Made by a program: the position numbers and the translations under genes | Shown: one piece after another, positions 1-11,551 of the stretch | How the letters are laid out: each line of letters opens with the position of its first letter | How positions within the stretch are numbered: the first letter of the stretch is position 1 | DNA from: Plutella xylostella | Taxonomy: Eukaryota; Arthropoda; Insecta; Lepidoptera; Plutellidae | Reading direction: 5' to 3' | Assembly: GCF_932276165.1 (NCBI RefSeq) | Contig: NC_063997.1 | Coordinates: 7,574,001-7,638,000, forward strand | DNA length: 64,000 nucleotides | Notes under the pieces: model-generated | Told to the model about the DNA's origin: nothing | What the model saw: only the letters and a program-made list of their open reading frames with translations | Databases searched by the model: none

Positions 1-3000
1 GAAGGAAACTCGCGTAGCAATTACCAGAACTATGAAACTCAAAATGCTTACAGCACTGCATCACAGTCTCAGTCGTACAACGGGTATGATGTAGCCCACC
101 AGTCTTTACAAAATGGTCAGCTAGGCTACATATCACAACCAGCTGTGTCTATTAATCATGTAGGGACTGATTCACATAATCTTGATGGATACATTTACCA
201 CACAACCCCAACTGCATCATTAGCGCCGACCACCGCTAGACCCATTGCAGTGACCACGGCTTTACCAGCTGTCACTACAACTTACAAAACTACCTACGTA
301 CCAGCAGCACCCACGACTAGCATTAAACAAATATTTGGCATCTCCCAACCAGCTGTTACATACGTCCAGCCAACAGTCATCCCTGTTAAACAATACGTGA
401 CTCCGAGCATTGAGGTGACTGGATACAACCAAGCCGTTGACTATCAATCTTTCGAAAATAAACAAATCGTAAATAATTACAACGCTGAAGCTTCTGTCGC
501 AAAATCAGAGTCCGCGGGTTACGATTATTCAAAGCCGAGTATTAAATTTGAAGAAGGAGTAAGTACATACAGCACCCCCGCACCCGCCGTCCAAGTATCC
601 ACCTACCAGCCGCAATCGTTTAACCTGCAAACTGTCCACAATGTTGAATCTGTACACTTTGGATATTCCACTCCCGCCCCAGCAATTGCTGAAGCTGTTA
701 AACCTAGTGTGGAGGTGACAGGATACAACCAAGCGGTAGACTATCAATCTTATGAAAACAAACAAATTGTTAATAATTACAACACAAATACAAAAGAGTC
801 GGACGGTTACGATTACCCAAAGCCGAGTGTTAAATTTGAAGGAGTTAGTACATTCAGTACTCCTGCACCAGCTGTCCAAGTGTCGACCTTCCAGCCACAA
901 TCATACAACCAACAAACAGTTCACAATGTTGAATCAGTCCACTTCGGTTACTCAACTCCTGCCCCAGCATTAGCTGTAGAAGAGCCTTTCAAAAAGGTGG
1001 TGGCCTATACTGTGGGGCCCCAACCAGTTGCTTTTGCTCAACCAACTGTAGAAACATACGCTCCTCAATCGTTCAGTTCACAAACAATTCATCAAACAAA
1101 CGCAGCTAAAGATGATTTTGGTGTTGAAAATTATCACCAGAACAGGGTGGAGGTCGCGTATGAGCAGCCAAAAGCCTTCGTTCAGTATAGCACAGTACAA
1201 CCAGCTATAGCAGTCCAGTCAGGAGTGTCAGAATACCAGCCCCAAGTGTACAGTCAGCAGACGGTACACAAAGTCGACACCAGCCAAGTTCAAATTAAAT
1301 CTGAAGAAGCATCAGGATACGACTACCCGAAGCCAGCGGCGAAATTCGAAGAAGCACCGAAACTGATTGAAGTTTCCACCGCACGACCAGTAGTAACACT
1401 ATCCACATACAAGCCGCAATCTTACAGCCAACAAACTATACACAAAGTTGAATCAGACACCTACTTCCCAGTTTCATCTACTGCTCAACCTAAAGTAGAA
1501 TTACAATATCAGCAACCTTCGGTATCTGTTTATGACAATCCGATTCTGAAGTATACACAGAAGATTACTCCTGTATCGTACGTGAAACCTGTGGAGGTAA
1601 CTCAAACTTATCAGCCCACAGTACAACAACATGAGGTCAAACACCATATAAGTCAACCAATCCAATATGAATCGGTACAACAACACTACAACACAGTAAA
1701 TCTACAAGACTATTCGTACAGTCAGCCAGAAATACAGAGGGAGTCTTTTAAGTCTGGTATCAAATATTCATTAGCAAGTGACGTGTCTCATCAAATAATT
1801 AATCATGGAATTGTGAACAATCAATATAACGCCAAAAAAGAAGACGTTGTGTTCGTATCCAGTACGCCATCAACTCTGGCTTATGAAGAGCATTACAGTG
1901 AATATGAAGCGCCTAAGAAAATAGAAACATATCAAGCACCAGAGTACGTACCTCCGAAGAACAATTACCAAGAGTCTTACACAGTATCGACGGCATCTAC
2001 GCCAGTAATTCAAAAAGTTCAGAGTTATCAGGCTGCCGAATACGTTCCTGCTAAGAATGATTATCAAGAAACTTACACTGTTTCTACAACATCTCCACCG
2101 GCCGTACAGAATTACAGATCTCAAGAATATGTGCCCCAGAGGCAAACATACAAAGCTGCAGAATACGCTGCCCCAAAAATAGTTTACGAGGAGTCTTACA
2201 CTGCTTCTCCAGTAGTACACCAACAGATTTCAGCGGTCCAAGATCAGTACGATTACAAGCAGCAAGATTATTCACAGCAATATGAATACTCACAAAATGT
2301 TGCACCAGTCCAGCAGACCTCTTTTGCCACTTCTTATGTAAAACAACCTAAGACAGTGGAATCGTTCCACATTTCATCTTACCCGGCTTCGTCCGTAACC
2401 GTAAAACCCATATCGTATCAAAGTCCTGAGATTCAAGTTGGCTACAATGCCGAAGAATACTTGCCACCCGTAGTGACTACTGCCAGACCGGTGACTACAA
2501 CCTATGCCCCGCGAACGTACTCAACAACCACTACACGAGAGTACTTGCCCCCTACTTCAGAAGCCAACAACGATAGAGAATATCTACCACCTAAGGTTGA
2601 CAACACTTATATACCTCCATCGACAACTTCTCGACCAGTTTACAAGTCTACCCGCCCGTCAACCACTTACAAATACGTAGAGTCAACCACTTTCCAAGCT
2701 CCTGAATACTTACCGCCTCAAGAAGATGAAGACTCTAATGTAAACTTCCAGAGTTTCGGCCTGAGGAACAATCCCTATCAAGAATATACAGTAAACAAAG
2801 CGGAAGCACCTAGAATTACATCGACAATCGTCCCAGTTACAAGAAAGCCAAATTTGGTGGTCGAAACCGCAAAAGCAAACCTCCTTGGATTTGGTACTGT
2901 TGGACCTGATGCTGGTTTAGTATCTACTGATTATGTATCGAGCACTGAGTCATATCCCCCCATCACACAAAAGGTCGTAACATCTACCTATCCTCCCGCG

Positions 3001-3894
3001 ATTAAAAAAGGATTAGTTGAAATTAACCCGAGACCAGTGCCAGCCAGAAGAACAAAGCCTAAAGTTGCTGTTGTTACAAAAATAAATGACTTCAATCCGC
3101 TTCTGGTCAGAAAACTTGGAGCCGTCTGTAGTTGCCAGTCTCCAGTTGTAGTACTTAAAGGCAGGCGACCGAGTGTTCAGGTTCAGGATTACGATGTGGA
3201 CTACAGTAATGATTATGATGATGCCGGCAGGGGAGATATTGGTAGCGAAGATATTGTCAGAACATCTTACAAGGAAAGTCGACCTGCTAGAATAAAGTCT
3301 GTAACGGTATCGCCCATTCCTACATCCACTTTCAACCCTATCATTGTTCCAGATGATTCATACTACCAAGACATTTCTGGCCCTAACGACTACAATGTAG
3401 ACATTACACCAAAGAACCGGGAGATATATTCTGACAGCTATGTTTCCAGTACCCCAGCTGTATACTCATCAACCACTGAGAAGGTGTACACAATTAGACC
3501 AAGAGTTAAAGCTGTCACAGTTGCGCCTACATACCGAACTGTTTTACTGAGGGAACCACAATCAACTCCAGCTATCGTTGTTAAAGACAGCCAGGAAAGT
3601 CATGCCAGTACTGTGGATTCAGCTACTTTCGACAGATACGGCCCTGGAGGCTTGAGGAGCCGTGATGAAACTCTGCAAGGATCAGTGGACTGCCAGCGAG
3701 CTGGTCTGTTCCGTCATCCGAAACAATGCAACAAGTTCTATGCTTGCAGATGGGACTGCACCAAGCAGAGGTTCACCCTGCATGTGTTCAACTGCCCCGT
3801 GCAACTTACATTTGATGCCTCCATAGGGGCGTGCAACTGGCCGAGCCAGGGGCCTGCCTGCCAGGGAGACACTCTTCTTACCAATACTCTCTAA
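1..3894 (+). CDS. Secreted mucin-like protein with C-terminal peritrophin-A (CBM14) chitin-binding domain, 5'-partial
   Basis: The frame is open from base 1 to TAA at 3892-3894 (1297 residues). There is no in-frame ATG near the edge, so the start, signal peptide and earlier exons are upstream of the window. Residues 1 to about 1225 are low-complexity and rich in Tyr, Pro, Gln, Val, Ser and Thr. Recurrent motifs include YxPQSxxxQTxHxVE, EYVPPKxxYQEsYTVST and [PR]EYLPP, the last typical of repetitive extracellular cuticle or matrix proteins. Residues 1231-1287 form a peritrophin-A (CBM14) domain, expected to bind chitin. It has seven cysteines (relative positions 1, 13, 19, 23, 35, 48, 57) where the family normally has six. 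A CSCQ motif lies in the otherwise Cys-free part, near residue 1043. The likely role is an apical extracellular matrix, cuticle or peritrophic matrix protein with one chitin anchor and a long elastic or mucin-like arm. I do not recognise a named orthologue. The domain call is firm; the site of action is inference. Confidence 0.85.
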   Translation, partial: EGNSRSNYQNYETQNAYSTASQSQSYNGYDVAHQSLQNGQLGYISQPAVSINHVGTDSHNLDGYIYHTTPTASLAPTTARPIAVTTALPAVTTTYKTTYVPAAPTTSIKQIFGISQPAVTYVQPTVIPVKQYVTPSIEVTGYNQAVDYQSFENKQIVNNYNAEASVAKSESAGYDYSKPSIKFEEGVSTYSTPAPAVQVSTYQPQSFNLQTVHNVESVHFGYSTPAPAIAEAVKPSVEVTGYNQAVDYQSYENKQIVNNYNTNTKESDGYDYPKPSVKFEGVSTFSTPAPAVQVSTFQPQSYNQQTVHNVESVHFGYSTPAPALAVEEPFKKVVAYTVGPQPVAFAQPTVETYAPQSFSSQTIHQTNAAKDDFGVENYHQNRVEVAYEQPKAFVQYSTVQPAIAVQSGVSEYQPQVYSQQTVHKVDTSQVQIKSEEASGYDYPKPAAKFEEAPKLIEVSTARPVVTLSTYKPQSYSQQTIHKVESDTYFPVSSTAQPKVELQYQQPSVSVYDNPILKYTQKITPVSYVKPVEVTQTYQPTVQQHEVKHHISQPIQYESVQQHYNTVNLQDYSYSQPEIQRESFKSGIKYSLASDVSHQIINHGIVNNQYNAKKEDVVFVSSTPSTLAYEEHYSEYEAPKKIETYQAPEYVPPKNNYQESYTVSTASTPVIQKVQSYQAAEYVPAKNDYQETYTVSTTSPPAVQNYRSQEYVPQRQTYKAAEYAAPKIVYEESYTASPVVHQQISAVQDQYDYKQQDYSQQYEYSQNVAPVQQTSFATSYVKQPKTVESFHISSYPASSVTVKPISYQSPEIQVGYNAEEYLPPVVTTARPVTTTYAPRTYSTTTTREYLPPTSEANNDREYLPPKVDNTYIPPSTTSRPVYKSTRPSTTYKYVESTTFQAPEYLPPQEDEDSNVNFQSFGLRNNPYQEYTVNKAEAPRITSTIVPVTRKPNLVVETAKANLLGFGTVGPDAGLVSTDYVSSTESYPPITQKVVTSTYPPAIKKGLVEINPRPVPARRTKPKVAVVTKINDFNPLLVRKLGAVCSCQSPVVVLKGRRPSVQVQDYDVDYSNDYDDAGRGDIGSEDIVRTSYKESRPARIKSVTVSPIPTSTFNPIIVPDDSYYQDISGPNDYNVDITPKNREIYSDSYVSSTPAVYSSTTEKVYTIRPRVKAVTVAPTYRTVLLREPQSTPAIVVKDSQESHASTVDSATFDRYGPGGLRSRDETLQGSVDCQRAGLFRHPKQCNKFYACRWDCTKQRFTLHVFNCPVQLTFDASIGACNWPSQGPACQGDTLLTNTL
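412..985 (+). repeat. In-frame tandem duplication of about 95-100 codons in the chitin-binding protein
   Basis: The segment starting VTGYNQAVDYQS (nt about 412) recurs at about 712, followed in both copies by ENKQIVNNYN, YSTPAPAVQVST, PQS and HNVESVHFGYSTPAPA. The offset is 300 nt at the start and 285 nt at the Val-Gln-Val-Ser motif, so one copy has a 5-codon indel. The copies are close enough to suggest recent unequal exchange. Further degraded copies of the QPQSYxxQTVHxVE core follow at residues about 345-495. Confidence 0.85.
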
Positions 3895-4391
3895 GCTTAA
3901 TATTTAAACTAATGTTGTGCCATCGAATTTGTGATAAAATGTGATCCAACTATCCACATGTTGCCGTATTAGCTGCCTTAATTATCGAGATGGACATACC
4001 TCTCTTAATCTGTTTTAGATGCTTATTATTTATTTGTTGTGTTTATTTAATTAATAGTTGATTATTTATTACTCTTGTCACAAGGCTCAAGTTGGCCTAG
4101 TTTTGGAATTATGAAATTTTAGCTGATCATTAGTTACCATGTCTAGTTCATCAACTCTTTTAATTAATGTTACGTTACGTCTTGTAAAATAGTGAAGTCA
4201 TTTTTGTGTTTTTTTAATTGATAGAGATATGCTGTAAATATAATATTTTTATTCAAAACGTGTTTTATTTTATACGATAGACACAACAACAAGCAAAATA
4301 AGAAAAATACATGATTTATAACAGTAGGTATGTACTTATAGGAGTAGTACTGTTAGTATATAATTATATATAAGTTTAGTATATAATTTAC
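3895..4391. other. Convergent 3' region between the chitin-binding gene and ADSL
   Basis: AT-rich 3'UTR sequence of two convergent genes. The + strand gene ends at 3894 and the - strand ADSL gene at 4392. A - strand AATAAA (TTTATT at 4264-4269 on +) is a reasonable ADSL poly(A) signal, giving a 3'UTR of about 130 nt. I see no canonical + strand AATAAA for the chitin-binding gene. Confidence 0.5.
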
Positions 4392-7300
4392 TTAAATATT
4401 CAGTGAGACTGGTTTCTCAACCGCCTCCAGAACACCTTGGTATTTCTTCAATACCTCGTTCACTTCTTCATCGATAAATTCAGTAACTTGTTCTGGTGCT
4501 CTGCCTATGAAGGTTGATGGTTCAAGCAGACTGTCCAACTTCGGAATAATAGGCTTAAAGTAAGGGTCTTTCTTGACTCGCTCGATGAGGTCATTGTCTT
4601 TACCGTGCTGTTTCACCTGAGCACCGGCTTCGTGAGACAACACTCTGATCTTTTCATGACAAACTTGCCGGTCTCCACCAGCTTGCACCATAGCCATGAT
4701 AATATTCTCGGTAGCCATGAACGGTAGCTCCTGGGCAATATGGCGAGCAATAACTTTAGGGTAGACCACGAGTCCTTGGCAAATGTTCAGCAGAGTCAGT
4801 AGGGTAGCATCGGCAGTGAGGAAGCCTTCAGCTAGAGTGATACGGCGATTGGCGGAGTCATCCAGAGTGCGCTCCAGCCACTGGACAGCGTGAGTGTTGG
4901 CTGCATTCGAGTGCAGGGAGATCAGGTGGCGAGCCAACGCGCAGCAACGCTCAGATCTCATGGGGTTCCTCTTGTAGGCCATAGCACTGGACCCAATTTG
5001 AGATGCTTCAAATGGCTCCTCAATTTCCTTTCTGGAGGCCAAGATTCTAATGTCTGAGCACATCTTATGAACTGTGGCTCCCAAGCCAGCTAGTGCAGAA
5101 ATGACCTCTAAGTCTACTTTCCTGGAGTAGGTTTGTCCAGTGACGAGGTAACGCTTGTCGAAGCCGGCTAGTTTGGCGACTTTCTCGTCGAGAGCGCGAA
5201 CCTTGGCAGTATCCCCGTTGAAGAGAGTGAGGAAGGAAGCTTGGGTACCTGTGGTGCCCTTGACTCCTCGGAAGCGCAGGTCGTCGCGGGCGCGGGACAG
5301 GGCGCGCTCGTCCATCAGCAGGTCGCTGAGCCACAGCGAGGCTCGCTTGCCCACCGTCGTGAGCTGAGCGGGCTGCAGGTGAGTGAAGCCCAGGATTGGA
5401 AGGGACCTGGAAAGGAGAGTTATTCATTTCAATAAGGATTCAAAGTTTTTTTTATTAATGACAACCATCATGAGTTCTTGATTACTATCGTATCGTTATG
5501 AGCATTTCTAAAAAAAAATACGTGGTACCATCTGACCAAAATCAATCAACCAAAACTCAAAAACTCCTAAACAACCACTCACTTGTACTCATCAGCGAAC
5601 TTGGACAATCGGCTGATGATGGCAGCGAGCCGCGGCAGCAGCAGGTCCAGCCCGTGCTTGAGCGTGATGAGGTCGGTGTTGTCGCCCACGTAGCACGAGG
5701 TGGCCCCCAGGTGGATGATGGGCGCCGCCTTCGGGCAGCGCTGGGCTAGTGTGTGCACGTGCGCCATCACGTCGTGGCGGACCTGGGTACATCAGGATAG
5801 TTATAATGGCCAAAGATTTGTATCACGGACGAAAGCATATAGCTTATCTGTATGACATCCCGCTGCTGCTTGAGTAAAATAAAGATGGAAAATTTCATAG
5901 GATTCTTTTTGCTCTGGCGTGGCGAAAGTAACCAGGACCAAGGACCATAGGTTGATACTGCTGGTATGACATAATAATATAATAATGTAAAAATTGTTGA
6001 GAAAAATTTCACCAGCTCATCCTCCTCTTTATTTCCAGCTCTTGAGACGTTACTACTCTTGACCTTGTAGGTCTATGGTGGTTTAACAACATTTTTGCTA
6101 ATTGTGGTGTCCTCTGAAAGAAGCCTAGTGGTTCATCAATTAATAATGAAGCGATATGCACTTATGCACCTATATTCTCTGTTTGCTAACCTTCTTCTCC
6201 TGCTCGGCGGCGGTGGCCCAGTCGATGTCGTGCACAGCGCCCTCCAGCTCCGCGATCTGCTCCTCCGAGATGTCCAGCCCGAGCTCCTGCAACCAACAAC
6301 AGTACATTTACACTAACCATTAAATACGGTACTGGCTGGATGAGGGAGGCCGAGGACCGAGTGTTGTGGCGCTCCTTGGGAGAGGCCTATGTCCAACAGT
6401 GGATGATTATTTACTGATGATGATGAGCTATTTAATAAAAAAGAGCGTTTTTTATCACTGGAAAATCACATTTTATGTTATGTGAAGCCTTCTAGAATTT
6501 CTACAGGAGGTGTCTTTTACCGACTGTGCGTTACCCACATCCGTCAAAGCCTATCTTCAGCTGTTAGGCTGTAAACATAGTACATTATGATCTGTCACAA
6601 AATACCTACTGTTGTTGTTAAAAAGTTGTGTGGCGTGCAACGGAAAACCGATTAAATTTCTAACTTAGAACAAACAGAATATCAATTCTTAGGCACCTAA
6701 GTAGGTAGTTTGGTGTCATGAACTCAACAATTTCACACTTTCCACTTCATGCCCGGCCAGCCATTACGGCAGGCTTCCTTTGAGACAAAAGGCACCCACA
6801 CCGTTACGAAAGGGCGTTTAACCTCTACTTATTCTTGACAATATTTTCTAAACTTTGTAGCATATTTCCGAGTGACAAAACGTTACAGTGGAGGACTATG
6901 TAGGGCATACGAAAGGGCCATACTTAACTGCCGCAGCACCTAGTTACCCTGAGTAGGAATACATATGAATGTAGTCACGTATTTATATACAGTCCAAATA
7001 ATGTTTAGGTAAGTATTCGTTACTATAGAAATATTTATGGCAAATGGTAATATGGACTCGTATCTAAGTACTCGTAACTAAGTATTAACAAAACCTGAAC
7101 ATTGAACAAAGGTACCATTAAAGTATTTGGGACACAAGTGCGTCCCACTGTCCTGGTTAGTGGCCCTTTCCTAACCTACTGTTTTGGGCAGAGCTCTAAA
7201 AAGGGCAACAGATAATGCGTAATGCATTTACTACTTAGTACGTACCGTGACTAAAGGTTCTTTGACTTTAATCTATTGTTGAATAACAAAGTAAAGTGCT

Positions 7301-10300
7301 ACTGGTCTATTGCTATTATTTTCTGTTCTATGTTTGTGAAATGGTTTCTGTTTGTGTGCAATAAAGAGTATTTTATCTTCTTCTTCTTCGCTCACCCTTG
7401 CACGGAGAACCAGGCATGAATTTCAAGTGTTTATGGTCGGTATACCAAAAGTGTTTTTATCGATATAACTTTTTGCTTATGATTGGTTCAGTATCGTTCA
7501 AATACAATTGCGCTGATAATTGTCGTTTATTTCAAACTTTTGTCAGGCGTATGGATTTTCAGACTTCTCTATTCTAGTCTACGAACAACAATACCCATTC
7601 TAGTAGTAAAAAGCAGATAATGTTATAATTGTAGTTTATCAACAGTAACATCTTCTACATCGTGGACGTGGACATAAAAGAGGAAGTGGGAATAAATAAT
7701 ACAACAGTATCATGGAAATAAGCCATGGCCACGCGTCCACATAGTTATGAATGTTATAATTTAACAACAAAAAGCAACGATTGCAATCGTCAAGGAGATT
7801 GCAAGTGAGTCACCAGATTTTTAACTCGAAAATAGAGCTCCACGTTTTATGAATTCGACTATCAGAGCTGAAAATAAAATGTTTTACGGTACCCATGTCG
7901 ATATGCGTTAGGTAATGTAAAAATAAATGAAAGGTAGTAAGTATAAAAAATATATATTTATATCTAAGTACAATTAATTAAGTTTGACTTTGCAGATATA
8001 ACTACTTTGATTCTTTTATAAATTGTCGAGAAATAACGAATTACAGGTGGATTTTTATAGCGTTATCCAAGAGTTAGAGTGGCTAGAGTCGGTAATCGTA
8101 GTTGGCATGGTTTTATACTCAACTGTAACATAATGACTAACCAACTTCCAGCGAAAAACGTAATTCAGGAATCTAATGAAACACCGTAGGTTACTCGTCC
8201 TACTAAATAGGTGGTAAAGATAAGATTAGACACTACCTGGCCCGATAAACAAACCGCTGATAAGCAGGTGGAATCAGCCAGTGACGATATCTCTGTTAAC
8301 AAAAACGGACACGAGACAATAGAACAAAAATATAACTAGTCCAGATAATAGTGTCATTAAAATACCTCTAAAAGTCCTAAGTGATAGTGAAAATGGTGTC
8401 TGTGCAAACGATAGCCACTATCGTAGTGAAAGCATTCAAAATTGTGAGTAAAGTTCCATTTATGTTGCAAAAACAAGTGTCATTTACAATGTGAATCAAT
8501 TGATTCGAAAGTGTGCAGTAAAACTGCAATAGGATAAAAAAATATAATACTTATGAGAGATTGTCTCTCTCAACGTGACGACTGGACAGTGTTTAAGCTA
8601 CATAATAGAAAAAGTTAATGGTACCAGTCCACCATTAAGTAATGATAATCTATATGATATAGTTACTACCTTACACTAACACCATAGACGGCGTATGGTG
8701 TTCCATAGCGATCATAGGATAGATATAACGGAATTGCCCGTATTATTCCTTAACGTTCTACGATTGAATATGAAGAGAATCTATGTAATTATCTGAGTAA
8801 CTAATGAATGACTCACAGTGGTTTATTGTTATTTTCGAATTCCATTCCGGTGCAAATAACTAAATAAGAATTCCACAAGCGTCCGTAAGCATTACCTACA
8901 TAAGTATACTTTATTTATTTATTGGTCAAATCATTGTTGTATTTTCAATACAGTTTATTTAGATCTATGTATGTCTTATTATTTCGTAACTAAATAAGAG
9001 AGTTTAGTGTAAATTCATTAAATGTAAAGATTAATTATTAGCGGTTTCCTAATTATAGGGTAAGAGGGTGGTATTGTATACCTATGAGGGTATGACCTCA
9101 TTTCATATCAAACGGTAAATGATAGATAATATAGCGCCACACCTAATGTTGATATAATTTATATGTATTGTATACAAAGCACATTTTAGTGTAACTTATT
9201 TACTTTTACTTAGGTACTTTACTAGTTAATTCTGATCATAATCATACTTACCATGTAAGTACTTTGTACATAGGCAGGTAGGTACTCAGTATACCTACAT
9301 CGTACTCCATTATTTATTTAATATGAGTATGCTTTAACATTAGTACCAATTTAATAGTTTGTAAATCATGACTTCATTCAGAACTAGTGCGATAGTGGTC
9401 GAATTGATGCACAATTTAACTTCTTAATTAGGCTTTTCGCCCTTCAAGCTCTACCAACACACACATGTTGCAAAAGTCAAACAAACACCTACTTATCTGA
9501 TACCAGGATTACTCATTCTAAAGATATGTCGTAGTACTTGTACTATAAAGAATGGTAGTTAACTTTAACTCAGTGAGTAATGTGATAAAGAGTGGCTAAT
9601 TTATCTTGGTTTGTTGATTCGGTATAATTTTGACAGATCAGAGTATTTTAGAGAAACCCCTAAAATTCTATCAAGGAATTAGTCACAAAAATATTACCAC
9701 CGACTATATATGAAATGTATTGCGAACGACTCAGGTCATAATTATTTGCTCTATATTAGTGTTGAGTGCAGAACTGCAGACGACAACAAAACAGGCAAAA
9801 GTAGCGTGAAACATCCTCCAGCCTCTGACGACCTATAAGATAGTGGCTGGATGATGAATACCGAGGACAACGTATTGTAGCGCTCCTTGGTACTGGCGTA
9901 TGTAGGTCCAGTGGGGTTACACCACCGAACATTAGCAATTAACAATCCTTAAGCAGCGTCGCTCGTTTACGCACTACGGCTACTCTTATAGATAATTATT
10001 AAGAGTCTGGATATGAATTCATTACAGAGCATGGACTAAGTAATACGTTAAAGTAGGAAGTAATATGAGGCAGGTACAATGGTACGGAAGGGGCTCCATG
10101 GGGGAATGAAGCAGTAAGTCTCGATGGAAATCGATCCGAGACGCCATTGTTCATCTCAAGGACTCGTCAGGCCATAGGGAAAACTCTACACTTATTGTGA
10201 TCTTATGATCTAGAAATACTTGGATAATGCACAGTTGTTATTGAGTATTAAGTTACATGCATAGGTAGATAATTAAGTTAATGTAGGACTGTAGGTTCAT

Positions 10301-11488
10301 TTTACTAAGGTAATTCTCTGAGATCATAATAAATCGTAAATGTTTACTATGCTTTGTAAACCCTCGATTGCTAAAGAGGAGTGTAGTTGCTACATTGTCA
10401 TTCCACAGTACTTATACGGTTTGATTTTGGATCAGTTATACACGATGTAGGAAGAGAAGGAGTCGTAGTCCAGCTAAGGATATCTGCTGATGAGTTTTCT
10501 TCGGCTTTATCTTTCGCTATGTTGATTAAGGACCCTGTTCAGAAGGGCAACATTATTGGCTGATGATGATACTAAGTGATTTTTGTATATAACTTAAGCG
10601 AAGTGGAAACAAAAAGTGCACTAGGGCACAACGCCCAACGCAAGTTATCTTGATAGTCATTAAACCTATTTAAGTACACGATAACGTGTAGATTACTAAA
10701 GTAGAGGTAGATACAGAGGCACGCACGGTTGAACGGAGAGTTTTAGTGCGTAATGTAGAGTTCTTGTGTTGTGAATTTGTGATTGATATTAAATCCTGTT
10801 ATTATTATTTATTTACCGAAAATAAAGCCACGCTGACAATAATTATTATTAGACATAACTTTTAAATGCCTGAACCGATTTTCATAATGTCATAGCTAAG
10901 GACACCTTTGAACTAGTCAATATGAAAAGTAAAAAGATTCATAATTACGCCAATCTTTCTAAAACCCCGTAATTTTGGTTAGAAGTCAAATATGTAATGC
11001 TAGCAGGTACCTTGGTACCTACATGCTAAAGTATGATCAGTTTCACAGTGTGAAAGCAAGCTTTCGAGACTAATAACTCTATGAAGAAACAGAGGCCTGC
11101 CTACTTAGATAATTATTTAACTACAATGTTCCTGTCAACATAGAACTATTACTAGCATATTTTAATTTCATCTAGCTTAATTGTTACCATCCGGTAATGT
11201 CAAGAATGTATAATTGATTTGGGTTGTAAGAAGATTATTTACACGACGGAATACCGACAAAATATGAACACTATATGAAAATATATACACTACTAGCTGT
11301 TCCCGCGCGCTTCGCTTCGCCTTAAAAAGTTTTCCCGTGGGAATTCCGGGATAAAAAGTAGCCTATGTTCTTTCCCGGGGTCTAGACCGTATGTATACCA
11401 AATTTCATTCAAATCTGTTCAGTAGTTTTGGCGTGAAAGAGTAACAGACAGACAGACAGACAGACAGACACAGTTACTTTCGCATTTA

Positions 11489-11551
<63 letters not shown>

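Noticed and set aside
529..900. - strand ORFs under the chitin-binding gene
   Set aside because: Antisense shadows of a repetitive coding exon.
11444..11546. CRISPR-like or regulatory tandem array
   Set aside because: Simple (ACAG)n and (TA)n microsatellites inside a dispersed repeat of a eukaryotic genome.
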